Of a DNA stretch of 64,000 nt, positions 8,289-18,133 are shown one piece after another (positions within the stretch are counted from its first letter, which is position 1; each line of letters begins with the position of its first letter). Origin of the DNA: Candidatus Borkfalkia faecipullorum (GTDB lineage: Bacteria; Bacillota; Clostridia; Christensenellales; Borkfalkiaceae); NCBI GenBank assembly GCA_019114245.1, contig DXFX01000009.1, positions 1 to 64,000 of the forward strand, read 5' to 3'. The notes beneath the pieces were generated by a model. It was not told the origin of the DNA and did no database searches. It saw only the letters and a program-made list of their open reading frames with translations. The position numbers and the translations under genes are program-made.

Positions 8289-10513
8289 CAATTCAGATTT
8301 TTTTTGACAGTAAAAACTCGATCTACTATGTCAGATATGAGAGAAGCTGCGCGGTTTTACTGCCTGAGTTTAGAGAAATGAATGACCGGCAGCAAGAGGA
8401 TTTTCTGCGCGAAATTTATACGGAAGACGAAGCTGTCGGATATATCAAAAAGCTGGAAAAAAACAGAAAAATTTTTTATGAAAGCGACATCATGAACACG
8501 ATCGGAAAGGCCATTCGGGTCCGTAATGCCGAGAGCGAAAAATCTGCGCGCACCGACGTATCCTGGAAGTATTGCTGGCAAACGGAGCTTGTGCCCGTTT
8601 CACCCTTGCGTGAGAAACAGCTGGAAGAGCAGCTTTCTGTGGAAAAGGGGAGCGCCGGGGCAGAACTGACGGAGATCGGATATGACGGTGTCGCGGACGA
8701 TGCGGCGATCGTGCAGGCGATCGTGGAACACAGGCAAAACAAAAAGAAGAAGTACCTCGTTTTTTTCTGCGATCGGTGTAAACGCTGGCAATATGCGGAG
8801 ATCCGATTCGATCAGGTGCGCTGTCAATGCGGGATAAGTTATGCAACCAAGGCGGAGTTTTCGCATCCCTGTTTTCAGTATGAGGGCGATCGGGCGCGCT
8901 TCCGTGCGTCCGAAAAAGCGTTTGAACAGAACGAGGCGCAGAAAGAGGAAGAAAAAGCCGACGTTATAGAGGCGCGGCCCTACTATTATAAGGGCGAAAC
9001 CGTCCGCAACGGAAAAATTTACGGTCTGACGTTGAGCGATTGCGAAGCCCTTCATGAAAGGCTGTATCTGAACTGTGACGTCGAAAAAGTTTTTTGTTTG
9101 GGGGAGAGCGGGACGATCGCGTTCAATCCCGAATATGAGGCATACGTGAAGGGCCTTGCCGATCGCAAAATCGGGGGAATGCAGCGGATTTACAAGCGGA
9201 AAACGGGCATTCTTGCAGAAATAAATGGGGCTGGGCAGGATCTCAAGGCCATGATGTCGGGCTTTTATCGGTATTTCATGGAGAACGGCCTCACAAAATC
9301 CAAGGCTCTCTGCTGGCGAGAGGCGGGTCAGGTTTATAGATTTCCCTCGTCGGAACGTTTTGCACTCTCCTTTTGCGCATTGCCTGCGGAGAAGCGCAAG
9401 GCGCTTTTGCCTCTCTATAATTCAGATACCTGCACTTATTTTTTTGACGGGTACGACGATCGCAGGATCGAGCTTTCCCGCCTGATCTATGAGAAGTGCG
9501 GCGGCCGTTTTTTGTATATCGACGCGGATGACAAAATTTACGATTTCGGCACGGATTTCATCGAAAAACTGCACGTCGAAGACGGCCTTTCTCTCGTGAA
9601 AAATGAATTTATCCAGGCGATTTACGATGATTTCGAATTCTGGGACCACGTGCGCGGTGCGTACGAAGACGAGGAAGGGTACCTTTCGGGCGAGGATGAA
9701 AACTATTACGATAAGCTGTGCTATTATCAGTTTTCGATCGGCGGAAAGCGCGTCCTGCAATACCGCGGACTCAGCATCCGAAACTCTCGGGACGGGATCC
9801 ACGACGTAAAAAGCATCATACGTGATTGCTATTTGGCGTCGGACGGCCTCGCGCAGGAGAAGTTTTCCGATCTTATCTCCTTGTTTTTCCACACCACGCT
9901 CCCGGAGACGCTCAGAGTGCTGGGCGAGGGGACGGTCAGGACAAGCAAGGGGGAGACGGCGCCGTTTTTGCCCAGGCTAAAGGAATTGCTGAACGCAGAA
10001 GAGACAAAGCCCTCTCTGAGCGCGTATTTGTTCTGTCTGGACACGGTCAGCAAAAGTACGAAGTTCTGGTACGGCGGCCGCTGCGATACGCTTATGGGTC
10101 ATGCAGCCTTTCAGAGCAGCGCGGGAAAAGCGGGGGCGTTCAGAGAGCTTTCCGCCTCGCCCGAGGCCGCCGAGATCTTAAAATATATTTATGCGGAAAG
10201 GTATGAAAGCATCTGCACGGAAAGCGGTCATGCTTTCAGCGCGCTGACGCAGGCTCTGAAAGAATTTCAGAGCCAGTTTGACAATCAGGTTCAGGCAATG
10301 ATCAGAGCGGAGGCGGTCGGCCGTAAGGCTCCTGCCGATGCAGAAGGCGCCAAAGCAGGCGACAGCCGCGGCGTCGGTTCCCCGAAGGGCAGGGGCGAGC
10401 CCGACAGAAGCAGCGAAACGCCGAAGCGCGGCGGACATACCGCATCGCCGGAATCGGAGGGAAAACCTTCCGCGAAAAAAAAATCGGAGGAAATAGCAGA
10501 TGAGTGGGCCTAA
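8285..10513 (+). CDS. Large hypothetical protein with zinc ribbon
   Basis: VFFCDRCKRWQYAEIRFDQVRCQCGISY (CxxC...CxC); low-complexity charged C-terminus. Confidence 0.65.
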   Translation: MTIQIFFDSKNSIYYVRYERSCAVLLPEFREMNDRQQEDFLREIYTEDEAVGYIKKLEKNRKIFYESDIMNTIGKAIRVRNAESEKSARTDVSWKYCWQTELVPVSPLREKQLEEQLSVEKGSAGAELTEIGYDGVADDAAIVQAIVEHRQNKKKKYLVFFCDRCKRWQYAEIRFDQVRCQCGISYATKAEFSHPCFQYEGDRARFRASEKAFEQNEAQKEEEKADVIEARPYYYKGETVRNGKIYGLTLSDCEALHERLYLNCDVEKVFCLGESGTIAFNPEYEAYVKGLADRKIGGMQRIYKRKTGILAEINGAGQDLKAMMSGFYRYFMENGLTKSKALCWREAGQVYRFPSSERFALSFCALPAEKRKALLPLYNSDTCTYFFDGYDDRRIELSRLIYEKCGGRFLYIDADDKIYDFGTDFIEKLHVEDGLSLVKNEFIQAIYDDFEFWDHVRGAYEDEEGYLSGEDENYYDKLCYYQFSIGGKRVLQYRGLSIRNSRDGIHDVKSIIRDCYLASDGLAQEKFSDLISLFFHTTLPETLRVLGEGTVRTSKGETAPFLPRLKELLNAEETKPSLSAYLFCLDTVSKSTKFWYGGRCDTLMGHAAFQSSAGKAGAFRELSASPEAAEILKYIYAERYESICTESGHAFSALTQALKEFQSQFDNQVQAMIRAEAVGRKAPADAEGAKAGDSRGVGSPKGRGEPDRSSETPKRGGHTASPESEGKPSAKKKSEEIADEWA

Positions 10514-12518
10514 ATATTATCATTATTCATCGCCGTATAGCGGCAGTTCTTCAACGTCAACATATGGGAGGAGTACGGAAGTGAGCGGACCTAAATTTTA
10601 CAATTTTTCGGCATCGTCGCCCGAGGAGGCGGCGGGGATCGTCTCCCGTTTTTCATCGTTTGGCGGAATCAGGGCGACCGTATCGGGGAACAGGATCAAC
10701 GTAGAGGTATCAAGTGCGGCGTGGTACGCGGGAAAGGATTACAGCTATATTTCAGAGCAGATCCGTAAGGCGACAGAGCGTTTCCGCGCGGACCAGGAGA
10801 TGGCACGGCTTTTGGCAGAAGGGAAGAAAGAAGAGAAAGCGCGCATCGCCGAATCGAAAAAGAACATCAGAAAACAGGCTGACGAGAAGCGGCGGCAGTA
10901 TCGGGACGCGAGGACGCGTTGCAGCGCATTGTCGCGCGAGACGGATGTGTCCGTGCATACTCCTTTCGGCGATTATGACATGAAGTCCGACGTTCTCCGC
11001 TGCGAAGCGTTGTCGGAAAAACTTCGTGCGGAAGCAGGGCGCATCGACGGAGAGGAGAAAAAATGTCGGGAAAACTGCGACAAATACATGGAGAAAGTGG
11101 AGCAATGCACCACCCTTACGGAGCTGTCGAGGATCAGGGCAAAAGCGCCCGCCATGTCTGTCTCGCATGAGTTTGCGGGCAAGGAAGTGGATGCCCTCGA
11201 AACAGAAGTGCGGGAGAGGAAAGCGCGCCTGCTTGCGTTTACGGAGTCCCTTCGGGAGATCCATCGGATCATCGGGGAAAAGGGACTTTCCGATTTCAGA
11301 TCGCGCATTGAACAGGCCGTCAGAACGCTCGACCCGTTTTCTCCCGATTCGGTCCGCGAGATCATCAAAACCGTCGGGCAAATCGAGCGGGAGCACGCCT
11401 ATATGCGGGAGGAGAGCAAGATCGCGAGATCCGATGCGGAGGCGCTCAGGCTGGCGGAGGCGCAGAATGCCGCGCTGAAAGAGCTGAAAGAAGTTTTACA
11501 GCCGCTTGCGGAGCGGGCCGAAGTCCATGCGGAGACAAAGGTTGATTATGAACGCCTGGGACGGGAAGCGGTCACGGCCTGCGAGGAGATCCTCGCAGAA
11601 ACGGAAAAGCTGAGTTACCGCAGCTCCTATCATGTCTGCAAGATCGAGCAGGCAAGGGAAAAGCTTGCGGCAAAGCGCACCATGCTGCGCTCTCCGCAGG
11701 TGTACGCACAGCTGACGGACCTGCTGACAAAGCTTCGCGCTTTGCTCGAAGACTGCCGCAAGGATGCGGAAAATTATGACGCGTTCTATGCGGAATATAC
11801 GCGCTATCAGCAGCTCTATATGCAGTTCCGCGCGGTCATGAGCGCGGACGAAGCCTCGATGGAAGACAAGGACGGATACCTGGAAGAGCCTGCAGAGATC
11901 GTGTTCGAGTTTTCCGATCCCGAAAAACAGAGGCAATCTCTTGCCGAGCGGAATCAGCAGCTCGAACTTCTCGTTCACCAGGCGATGCAGCATGGGTTCT
12001 GCGCAGGCCTTTCCGCAGTTTTGGGCAAGAGCGCCTGGGGCAAAGAGTTCAAAAGCGAACGGCTCCGCGACGGCAGCGCTCACGTAACGTATGTCAGGAA
12101 AGGCGATTTCGGTGCGATCTATGATATTTCGTACGACGCGGCGGGAAGAGTTTCCATGTGCCCGCGCGGTGTAATTCTCAGCAACGGCCGCAGCCTGATC
12201 TCTCCTGAAGCGCTCAACGGGATCTATGAATCCTGCGATTGGGCAAAAGAGATCTCGGAAGCTTTTTCGCAGATCGAGCTTTGCGACGGGACCTATGAGG
12301 AAATGCCGGAAGAGGTGCGCCGCGCCATGCTGGACAGCAAAAACTACTACGTTTTAAAGACGGAGGAGGAATCCGTCAGGTATCTGCGGATGCACGGATA
12401 CACCGACGAACAGATCGCCGCACTCGGTTATGCGGCCAAAGTTTCTTCCCGCCCCGCGGAGGGCAAGGAGGAAAGGAGGTCCGCCGGAGCGGCGGGAGTC
12501 AGAGAGCTCAGACCGTAA
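10500..12518 (+). CDS. Coiled-coil protein with duplicated N-terminal SGPKYY motif
   Basis: MSGPKYYHYSS...EVSGPKFYNFSA; long Glu/Lys/Arg-rich helical region. Confidence 0.7.
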   Translation: MSGPKYYHYSSPYSGSSSTSTYGRSTEVSGPKFYNFSASSPEEAAGIVSRFSSFGGIRATVSGNRINVEVSSAAWYAGKDYSYISEQIRKATERFRADQEMARLLAEGKKEEKARIAESKKNIRKQADEKRRQYRDARTRCSALSRETDVSVHTPFGDYDMKSDVLRCEALSEKLRAEAGRIDGEEKKCRENCDKYMEKVEQCTTLTELSRIRAKAPAMSVSHEFAGKEVDALETEVRERKARLLAFTESLREIHRIIGEKGLSDFRSRIEQAVRTLDPFSPDSVREIIKTVGQIEREHAYMREESKIARSDAEALRLAEAQNAALKELKEVLQPLAERAEVHAETKVDYERLGREAVTACEEILAETEKLSYRSSYHVCKIEQAREKLAAKRTMLRSPQVYAQLTDLLTKLRALLEDCRKDAENYDAFYAEYTRYQQLYMQFRAVMSADEASMEDKDGYLEEPAEIVFEFSDPEKQRQSLAERNQQLELLVHQAMQHGFCAGLSAVLGKSAWGKEFKSERLRDGSAHVTYVRKGDFGAIYDISYDAAGRVSMCPRGVILSNGRSLISPEALNGIYESCDWAKEISEAFSQIELCDGTYEEMPEEVRRAMLDSKNYYVLKTEEESVRYLRMHGYTDEQIAALGYAAKVSSRPAEGKEERRSAGAAGVRELRP

Positions 12519-12533
12519 GGGAAAACAGGGGGA

Positions 12534-13142
12534 ATGGCAATGCAGATAGGAAAAATTCTGTTTCCCGTGACGACGCTCGGCCCGGGAAAGCGGGTCGGGA
12601 TCTGGGTCCTGGGCTGTCGCAGGAACTGCAAGGGGTGTTCCAATCCGGAGCTTCAGCTGTTTGACGAGACAAAGGATGTCCCCGTCGGCGATGTCATCGG
12701 ATTCGTGCGCACGCTGGATTGCGAAGGCGCCACCATATCGGGCGGCGAGCCTTTCCTGCAGGCAGAGGCTTTGAAGGAACTGGTAGAGGGGCTTCATCGG
12801 GAGAAGATAGAGGATATTCTGGTCTATAGCGGCTTCACAAAAGAGCAGCTGGAACAAATGCACGACCCGAATATCGATTATGTTTTGTCGCATATCACCG
12901 TCCTGATCGACGGCCCTTTTGTGGAGGAGCTGGTGGACGGCGTACCGCTGCGCGGCTCTTCCAACCAAAGGGTGTGGTTGTTTGATGACAGGTACGAGCA
13001 GCAGTATCTTGCGTGTCTGCGCAATGAAAAGAAGGTAGATATTTTTGAGTTCGGGGATGAGACGCATTTTATCGGCATTCCCTTTAAAAATTACAGGCAG
13101 CTCTATGTAAAATATCTCAGGACAAGGGGACAGAATGAGTGA
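12534..13142 (+). CDS. NrdG-like radical SAM protein (4Fe-4S single-cluster type)
   Basis: GIWVLGCRRNCKGCSNPELQ (CxxxCxxC), ISGGEPFLQ; no NrdD in the window. Confidence 0.85.
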   Translation: MAMQIGKILFPVTTLGPGKRVGIWVLGCRRNCKGCSNPELQLFDETKDVPVGDVIGFVRTLDCEGATISGGEPFLQAEALKELVEGLHREKIEDILVYSGFTKEQLEQMHDPNIDYVLSHITVLIDGPFVEELVDGVPLRGSSNQRVWLFDDRYEQQYLACLRNEKKVDIFEFGDETHFIGIPFKNYRQLYVKYLRTRGQNE

Positions 13143-15282
13143 GTTTTATTTTGATTACAAGTGCATTGCAATGGGGGACGTCGATCCGAATCCGATAGCG
13201 GGAGACCGCCCGCGCGAAGCCGATAAGGCGCTGGATTTTTACCTGTATCAGAACTACAATGTGGCCAACGGCTCCATGTGCGTTCAGGTGTTCGTTCCGA
13301 AGGAGATGCAGAGGAAATTCTGTGCCGCGCGGTTGTATTTTGTGCCGCACGGGACCGAGTTTCCCGATCTTTCGGAGTATTCCATCTCCCAGCTCATCCC
13401 GCGCGAACCGACCAGGATGCTCCCGGAGGCGCCGTATTTTATTCACACGGACAACAGCATTTTCATCGAAAGCCAGGGGGGCGAGCTTTCAGGCTGCGGC
13501 GTCATAGCGTTTATCGACGGCGAAAACCCCAACGCCTCGCCCAAGGTGGAAAATGCGTACAAGTTTGTCATCAATTATTCCAAAAAGGAGATCATTTCCT
13601 ATCGGATCGTCGAGCACAAGAGCAGGATCTCAATAGAGATCATCTATCCCCTCATCCGCACCGACATCGTGCTGCACGTGATCCGCAAGGTAGGGGCGAA
13701 GCCCGTTCTGATCCGCGACAGGGACGGCGCGGACAAATATCTGTGCGTCGACAAAAAAATCGTCTCCGTCACCTTGCCCGCAAACGGGCGCATCGAGGAC
13801 GTTATCAAGAAATCTTTCCCCGTGGAAAGTGCGGTCGGGACGGATTTCCGCCTCGTCTTTGATGATATTGCAAACAATCAGCACTACCTGCTCGTGGACG
13901 AGTCAGATTATACGATCGAGGATAAATCGGAGAGAAAACGCGAGAAGAGGGGAGGCCATAAACTCAAAGACGCCGTCCACAGATGCCCTTATTGCGGCAG
14001 ACCTATGGGCAAATTCCCCAAATATGTCCGCGGCAGGTCGGAGATCTACGGCTGCGACGGGACGCTGATCATGAGCGGCCCCGACAGTAAATTCGATCCC
14101 AAGCTGCAGCATCGCAGGACCATCGTGTGCAGTGCGGACCTCAGAACCCTTTCCGATCCCAAGAGTATGCTGAAAGGGTCGGAAAGCGATAAATTCGACA
14201 TTCCTGAGGGGACCAAGAGCTATATCCCCGTGGATAAGCTGATCATCCCGGACGGGTACACGGAGCTTCCCGCAATGAATGTACTGGTCGCGGGCATGAC
14301 GGAATCGGGAAAGACGATCTACCTCTCTTCGCTGATGAACATGATCAACGGCGGCGACACGCTCGGGCTGTTTTCCAAGCCGTTCATCCTCAACCGCATC
14401 CTGAATGTTTTTGACAGGAAGGGAAAGGATTCCAAAAGCGTGGAAGAAGTGAAGTATGACAACGTCGAAACAGAGGACGGCAGGGCGATCCTGGGACACG
14501 AATGCGAACGGCTTCGGAGCGGCCCCGATAAAATTTATAAGAGCCGGTACGTCCTCTCGGTCGGCAATCATGTGGAAAGCAATACGCAGCCGAGGTTTGC
14601 GCTTCCGCTTTCCTGGCACCCGATCGGTTACCGTATGGGGCGGCTGGGATTTCTCTATTTTTACGATGTCCCCGGCGAAGTCCTTACGATGAGATACTCT
14701 TTTAAGGCGCGCTCCGTCGATATGGCGGACTGCTTTATCGCCGTGATCAACGGCGATCCCCTGCACATCACGGCAGGCAGCAAAGTAACTCCCGTGGACG
14801 AGATGAAAGAAGCGCTGGAGCAGCTGGAAAAGATGCGTTCGGGCGGGATCGGGAAAGATACTCCCATTGCGGTTGTCCTGACAAAACACGATTTAAAGCT
14901 CTCGGACTATATCGACAAGAGCGACAGGGAACGGCTGCTCAGCTGTTTTGATGAAAATTGCCACATTGTACGCGAGGATATGCTCGATCTGATGCCCAAA
15001 AACGGAGTCTATGCGGGGAGCGCTCTCGAACGGCACATCGACTGTTCCAGCTACGAGTTGGAGCATTATCTGCGGGCGGCCCACGGCGCGGGGGAGATCC
15101 TGGACGCGCTGAAACAGAAGTTCAGCAACATAAAGTTCTTTACCTGTTCGGCGCTCGGGAGCAACGACCGTCTGGGCGAACCGGTCAGAAGTACGAAGGA
15201 AGTTCTGTTTGGCCCGAGACGTCTGAGGATGGAGCTGCCCATCATCTGGCTGATGTATCAGCGCGGATTGATCAGGAGATAG
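13135..15282 (+). CDS. TRAFAC-like GTPase with zinc-ribbon insert (DO-GTPase-like)
   Basis: VLVAGMTESGKTIYLSSL P-loop; YDVPGE; VVLTKHDL; HRCPYCGRPMG...YGCDG. Confidence 0.7.
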   Translation: MSEFYFDYKCIAMGDVDPNPIAGDRPREADKALDFYLYQNYNVANGSMCVQVFVPKEMQRKFCAARLYFVPHGTEFPDLSEYSISQLIPREPTRMLPEAPYFIHTDNSIFIESQGGELSGCGVIAFIDGENPNASPKVENAYKFVINYSKKEIISYRIVEHKSRISIEIIYPLIRTDIVLHVIRKVGAKPVLIRDRDGADKYLCVDKKIVSVTLPANGRIEDVIKKSFPVESAVGTDFRLVFDDIANNQHYLLVDESDYTIEDKSERKREKRGGHKLKDAVHRCPYCGRPMGKFPKYVRGRSEIYGCDGTLIMSGPDSKFDPKLQHRRTIVCSADLRTLSDPKSMLKGSESDKFDIPEGTKSYIPVDKLIIPDGYTELPAMNVLVAGMTESGKTIYLSSLMNMINGGDTLGLFSKPFILNRILNVFDRKGKDSKSVEEVKYDNVETEDGRAILGHECERLRSGPDKIYKSRYVLSVGNHVESNTQPRFALPLSWHPIGYRMGRLGFLYFYDVPGEVLTMRYSFKARSVDMADCFIAVINGDPLHITAGSKVTPVDEMKEALEQLEKMRSGGIGKDTPIAVVLTKHDLKLSDYIDKSDRERLLSCFDENCHIVREDMLDLMPKNGVYAGSALERHIDCSSYELEHYLRAAHGAGEILDALKQKFSNIKFFTCSALGSNDRLGEPVRSTKEVLFGPRRLRMELPIIWLMYQRGLIRR

Positions 15283-15292
15283 GGAGGGAGAC

Positions 15293-18121
15293 ATGAAGAA
15301 GCTGATCGAAAGCATCTATGCCTATATTTATCAATATAACTATGTAGGGCGCTGCGATCTCGGAATGAAAGTGTATACGCTCACGGAGGGCCTGGACGAC
15401 TCGGAGATCGGATACGTTACTTCCCTGATAGAGCGGATCGACAACGCCAAACTTGAATCGGTGGACAGGGAGGAGGGCGTAAAGAGTATCGGAGAGCCTG
15501 CGGAGCCGGACTACGATCTGGTCTCTTTCGCCTATTATCCCAAGAGAAAATCGGGCGGGATGTGTGTTCTCACCCGCACCGGACTGCGCAAATCGCTGCG
15601 CGACAAGACAGTACGGGGGACGAAAGAGATCATCCATGCCCTGCTGTTTGACAGCGCAGATCCAGATCAATACGCGGTCGATTTCATGGAAAGCAAAGTG
15701 TTTTCTTCCTATACGGACATAGCCCTCGATGAAGAGCACCCCGTGCCTCGCGATGTCTGCGAAAAACAGCCCGATCTGCTCCGACCTGTCGATCCGGGAG
15801 AACTCACTTCTGCACCCTTGAAATTGTCCGAGGTCCAGGGCCCGAATATGTCGGTGGCAAAGGTTTCCGAGCTCGTGAAAGCGATTTTTCTCGCAAAGCG
15901 GGACAAAAAGTGCGTCTATGTCGTGTACAGACCCATCGATCTGAAACTCGCGACAAAATATATCAGGGCGGCGCTGAAGTTTTTGCCCGCACACATCGCA
16001 AACCAGCTCTCCTTTATTACCTGCTGCGGCGAGCTCAGTCTTGAAGGCTTTTCATTTGATATTTGCGGGATCCCCACGAGCAGCAGAGAGAATATCGCCA
16101 GACTCAGGGAGACGGGGTATGTCGTGAGCATCGACGCAACGGGCGTTACAGGGGTGAAAGGAGAAAAAGTCCCGTTTGCGTTTTTTTTGAGCACGTCAGA
16201 CAATAAAACGTTACAGGACTGGCTGGACGCGGCCCCGATTTACGATGCGTGTCTGAACACGTTGGATGACGTCAACGACATCGTCATGCTCTATCAGAAC
16301 AGGGGAAGGGAGACGAGGGGCGATGACGTATCGGAACGCGTTGACCACTGCTTTGAAACCATCGTCAGGATGACCAGGATGGCAAATCTCATCAAGAGCA
16401 TCGACGATATTGAGAGGATAAAATACATCAGGGCTCTTTCCGACGACCTGGAAGGTATTTGTGCGGATATGCGTTCTGTGTCTGCGCAGAGGGTGTACGA
16501 CAAGCTTTTCATGCCTCTTACACGGCTGATAAAAGAATTTCCCCTTTCCGCATTTCCGGAAGTGAACGATTCGCTGAAAAAATCCGTCTACTGCATTCTG
16601 TTCGGCGTAAAGGGTCAGAGCGCGGAGGCCGAGCGCGTACACTTCGACTTTCTTTCCCACAAGAGCAGCGATATTCTGCGGGAATCGGAGGAGTGCGGCC
16701 TCAGCATCATAGAGTATCTCAAGACGGAATGGGAGTTTTGCGGCGCCTTTTTCAAGGACTATTTTTCGGATGCAAAATATTCGGAATATGCCTGCGACAT
16801 AGGCAAGACGGTGCTGAAAAAGCTTCCGTGCGACGTGGGCAACGGCAGTGCGGCGTTCAGCAAAGTGCGGGATTTTTTTGTCGAAAACATTCTCAGCATT
16901 CAGCCGAACGGTCTGAGCGATATTTTAAGGCTCGCATTTGAGGCGTCGGACCGCGCCGCGGTCTTTCAATACTTCCTGGTAAAGCTGCCGGAAATTTCAC
17001 GCGCATCTGCGGAGTTGTTTGAAGACAGGGTGTCATCCTTTGCGGATCATATCGTTGCGGGGGGAATGCTGGAGGAGGCGCTCAGATTTTTCATCGAACA
17101 ATTTGTGTTTGCGGATGAAAGCAATAAAGAGTGCGTCGACAAGATCTTAAAGAAACTGCTGGACGCCTATATCGTCATTCCCGCCCGCCGCACGATGGAG
17201 GAACTCTGCAACGGGTTGCAGAGGGTGCAGGCTTTGATGTCAGAGCATAAGACGGCGGGGCTGGAAACTTTTCTGTATGCCGAGTATGCAGAGCGCGTCA
17301 TCAATCCGTTTTGGGAGGAAGCGATCGCGCAGGTGCGGTTCGAGGTCCTTTCGGAGGAGGAGGTCGATCGCTATCGGGAGCTCTGGCAGGTCTACAGAAA
17401 GGGCGAATTGGTCACCAAGGCAGATCCCGCATTCTGCGAGCGGCTGGAAAAACTGTTTCAGAATTACGAAGTTTACAATCGGCAGGAGCAGAGAGAACAG
17501 GAACTCGTGGATTTCCGCATCGACTTTATCATCCGCGAATTTATCCTGCTCGATGCCGGGACGATTCTGAAGATCCTGAAAGAATTTGTTGGAGAACAGC
17601 AGCTTTCGCAGTACCTGTATCATGAAGGGCTGGGAACCAAACCCGAAAAAGACGAAAGATTTCTGGAAGTAAGTGAAAAGATCGCCCGCGAACTTCTTAC
17701 CGAAAAGGGGGCGGAACTTTCCAAGGAAGAGCAGAAAAACCTGAACGCGAAGAAAATCAGGTTTGCGGAAAAAGTCCGTCGGATCCACAACACGCGGCAC
17801 AGGGCGTCTCTGATCAGAAATATAAGCGACGGCACGCGCGGGCTGATCGGTTCGAGCATTCTTACGGCCGTCATGGTCTTGCTGGCCGCAGTGGCCGGGG
17901 TCCTGCTCTATCACTTCTACGACGGACAATACTTTCGGTCGGTCTACTTTATGTTTGCAGTCCTCACGGGGATCGTGTGCGAAATGATGTATTGGTATAA
18001 CTATTCTGACCGCAGGTTGCACAATGTCGAAGTGAGGGTGACGTGGCAGACAATCATCACCATGATCGTCATGATCGGCCTGTATGTCCTTGCGCAGTTT
18101 ATCCTGTCGTTTTTGTTCTGA
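15293..18121 (+). CDS. GTPase-associated (GAP1-like) protein with C-terminal membrane segments
   Basis: N-terminal YVGRCDLG...LVSFAYYPKRKSGGMCVLTRTGLRKSLRDKTVRGTKEIIHALLF...ANQLSFITCCGELSLEGFSFDICGIP resembles the GAP1-N layout; C-terminus with ~3 TM helices; adjacent to GTPase. Confidence 0.5.
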   Translation: MKKLIESIYAYIYQYNYVGRCDLGMKVYTLTEGLDDSEIGYVTSLIERIDNAKLESVDREEGVKSIGEPAEPDYDLVSFAYYPKRKSGGMCVLTRTGLRKSLRDKTVRGTKEIIHALLFDSADPDQYAVDFMESKVFSSYTDIALDEEHPVPRDVCEKQPDLLRPVDPGELTSAPLKLSEVQGPNMSVAKVSELVKAIFLAKRDKKCVYVVYRPIDLKLATKYIRAALKFLPAHIANQLSFITCCGELSLEGFSFDICGIPTSSRENIARLRETGYVVSIDATGVTGVKGEKVPFAFFLSTSDNKTLQDWLDAAPIYDACLNTLDDVNDIVMLYQNRGRETRGDDVSERVDHCFETIVRMTRMANLIKSIDDIERIKYIRALSDDLEGICADMRSVSAQRVYDKLFMPLTRLIKEFPLSAFPEVNDSLKKSVYCILFGVKGQSAEAERVHFDFLSHKSSDILRESEECGLSIIEYLKTEWEFCGAFFKDYFSDAKYSEYACDIGKTVLKKLPCDVGNGSAAFSKVRDFFVENILSIQPNGLSDILRLAFEASDRAAVFQYFLVKLPEISRASAELFEDRVSSFADHIVAGGMLEEALRFFIEQFVFADESNKECVDKILKKLLDAYIVIPARRTMEELCNGLQRVQALMSEHKTAGLETFLYAEYAERVINPFWEEAIAQVRFEVLSEEEVDRYRELWQVYRKGELVTKADPAFCERLEKLFQNYEVYNRQEQREQELVDFRIDFIIREFILLDAGTILKILKEFVGEQQLSQYLYHEGLGTKPEKDERFLEVSEKIARELLTEKGAELSKEEQKNLNAKKIRFAEKVRRIHNTRHRASLIRNISDGTRGLIGSSILTAVMVLLAAVAGVLLYHFYDGQYFRSVYFMFAVLTGIVCEMMYWYNYSDRRLHNVEVRVTWQTIITMIVMIGLYVLAQFILSFLF

Positions 18122-18133
18122 GGAGAAAGACAT

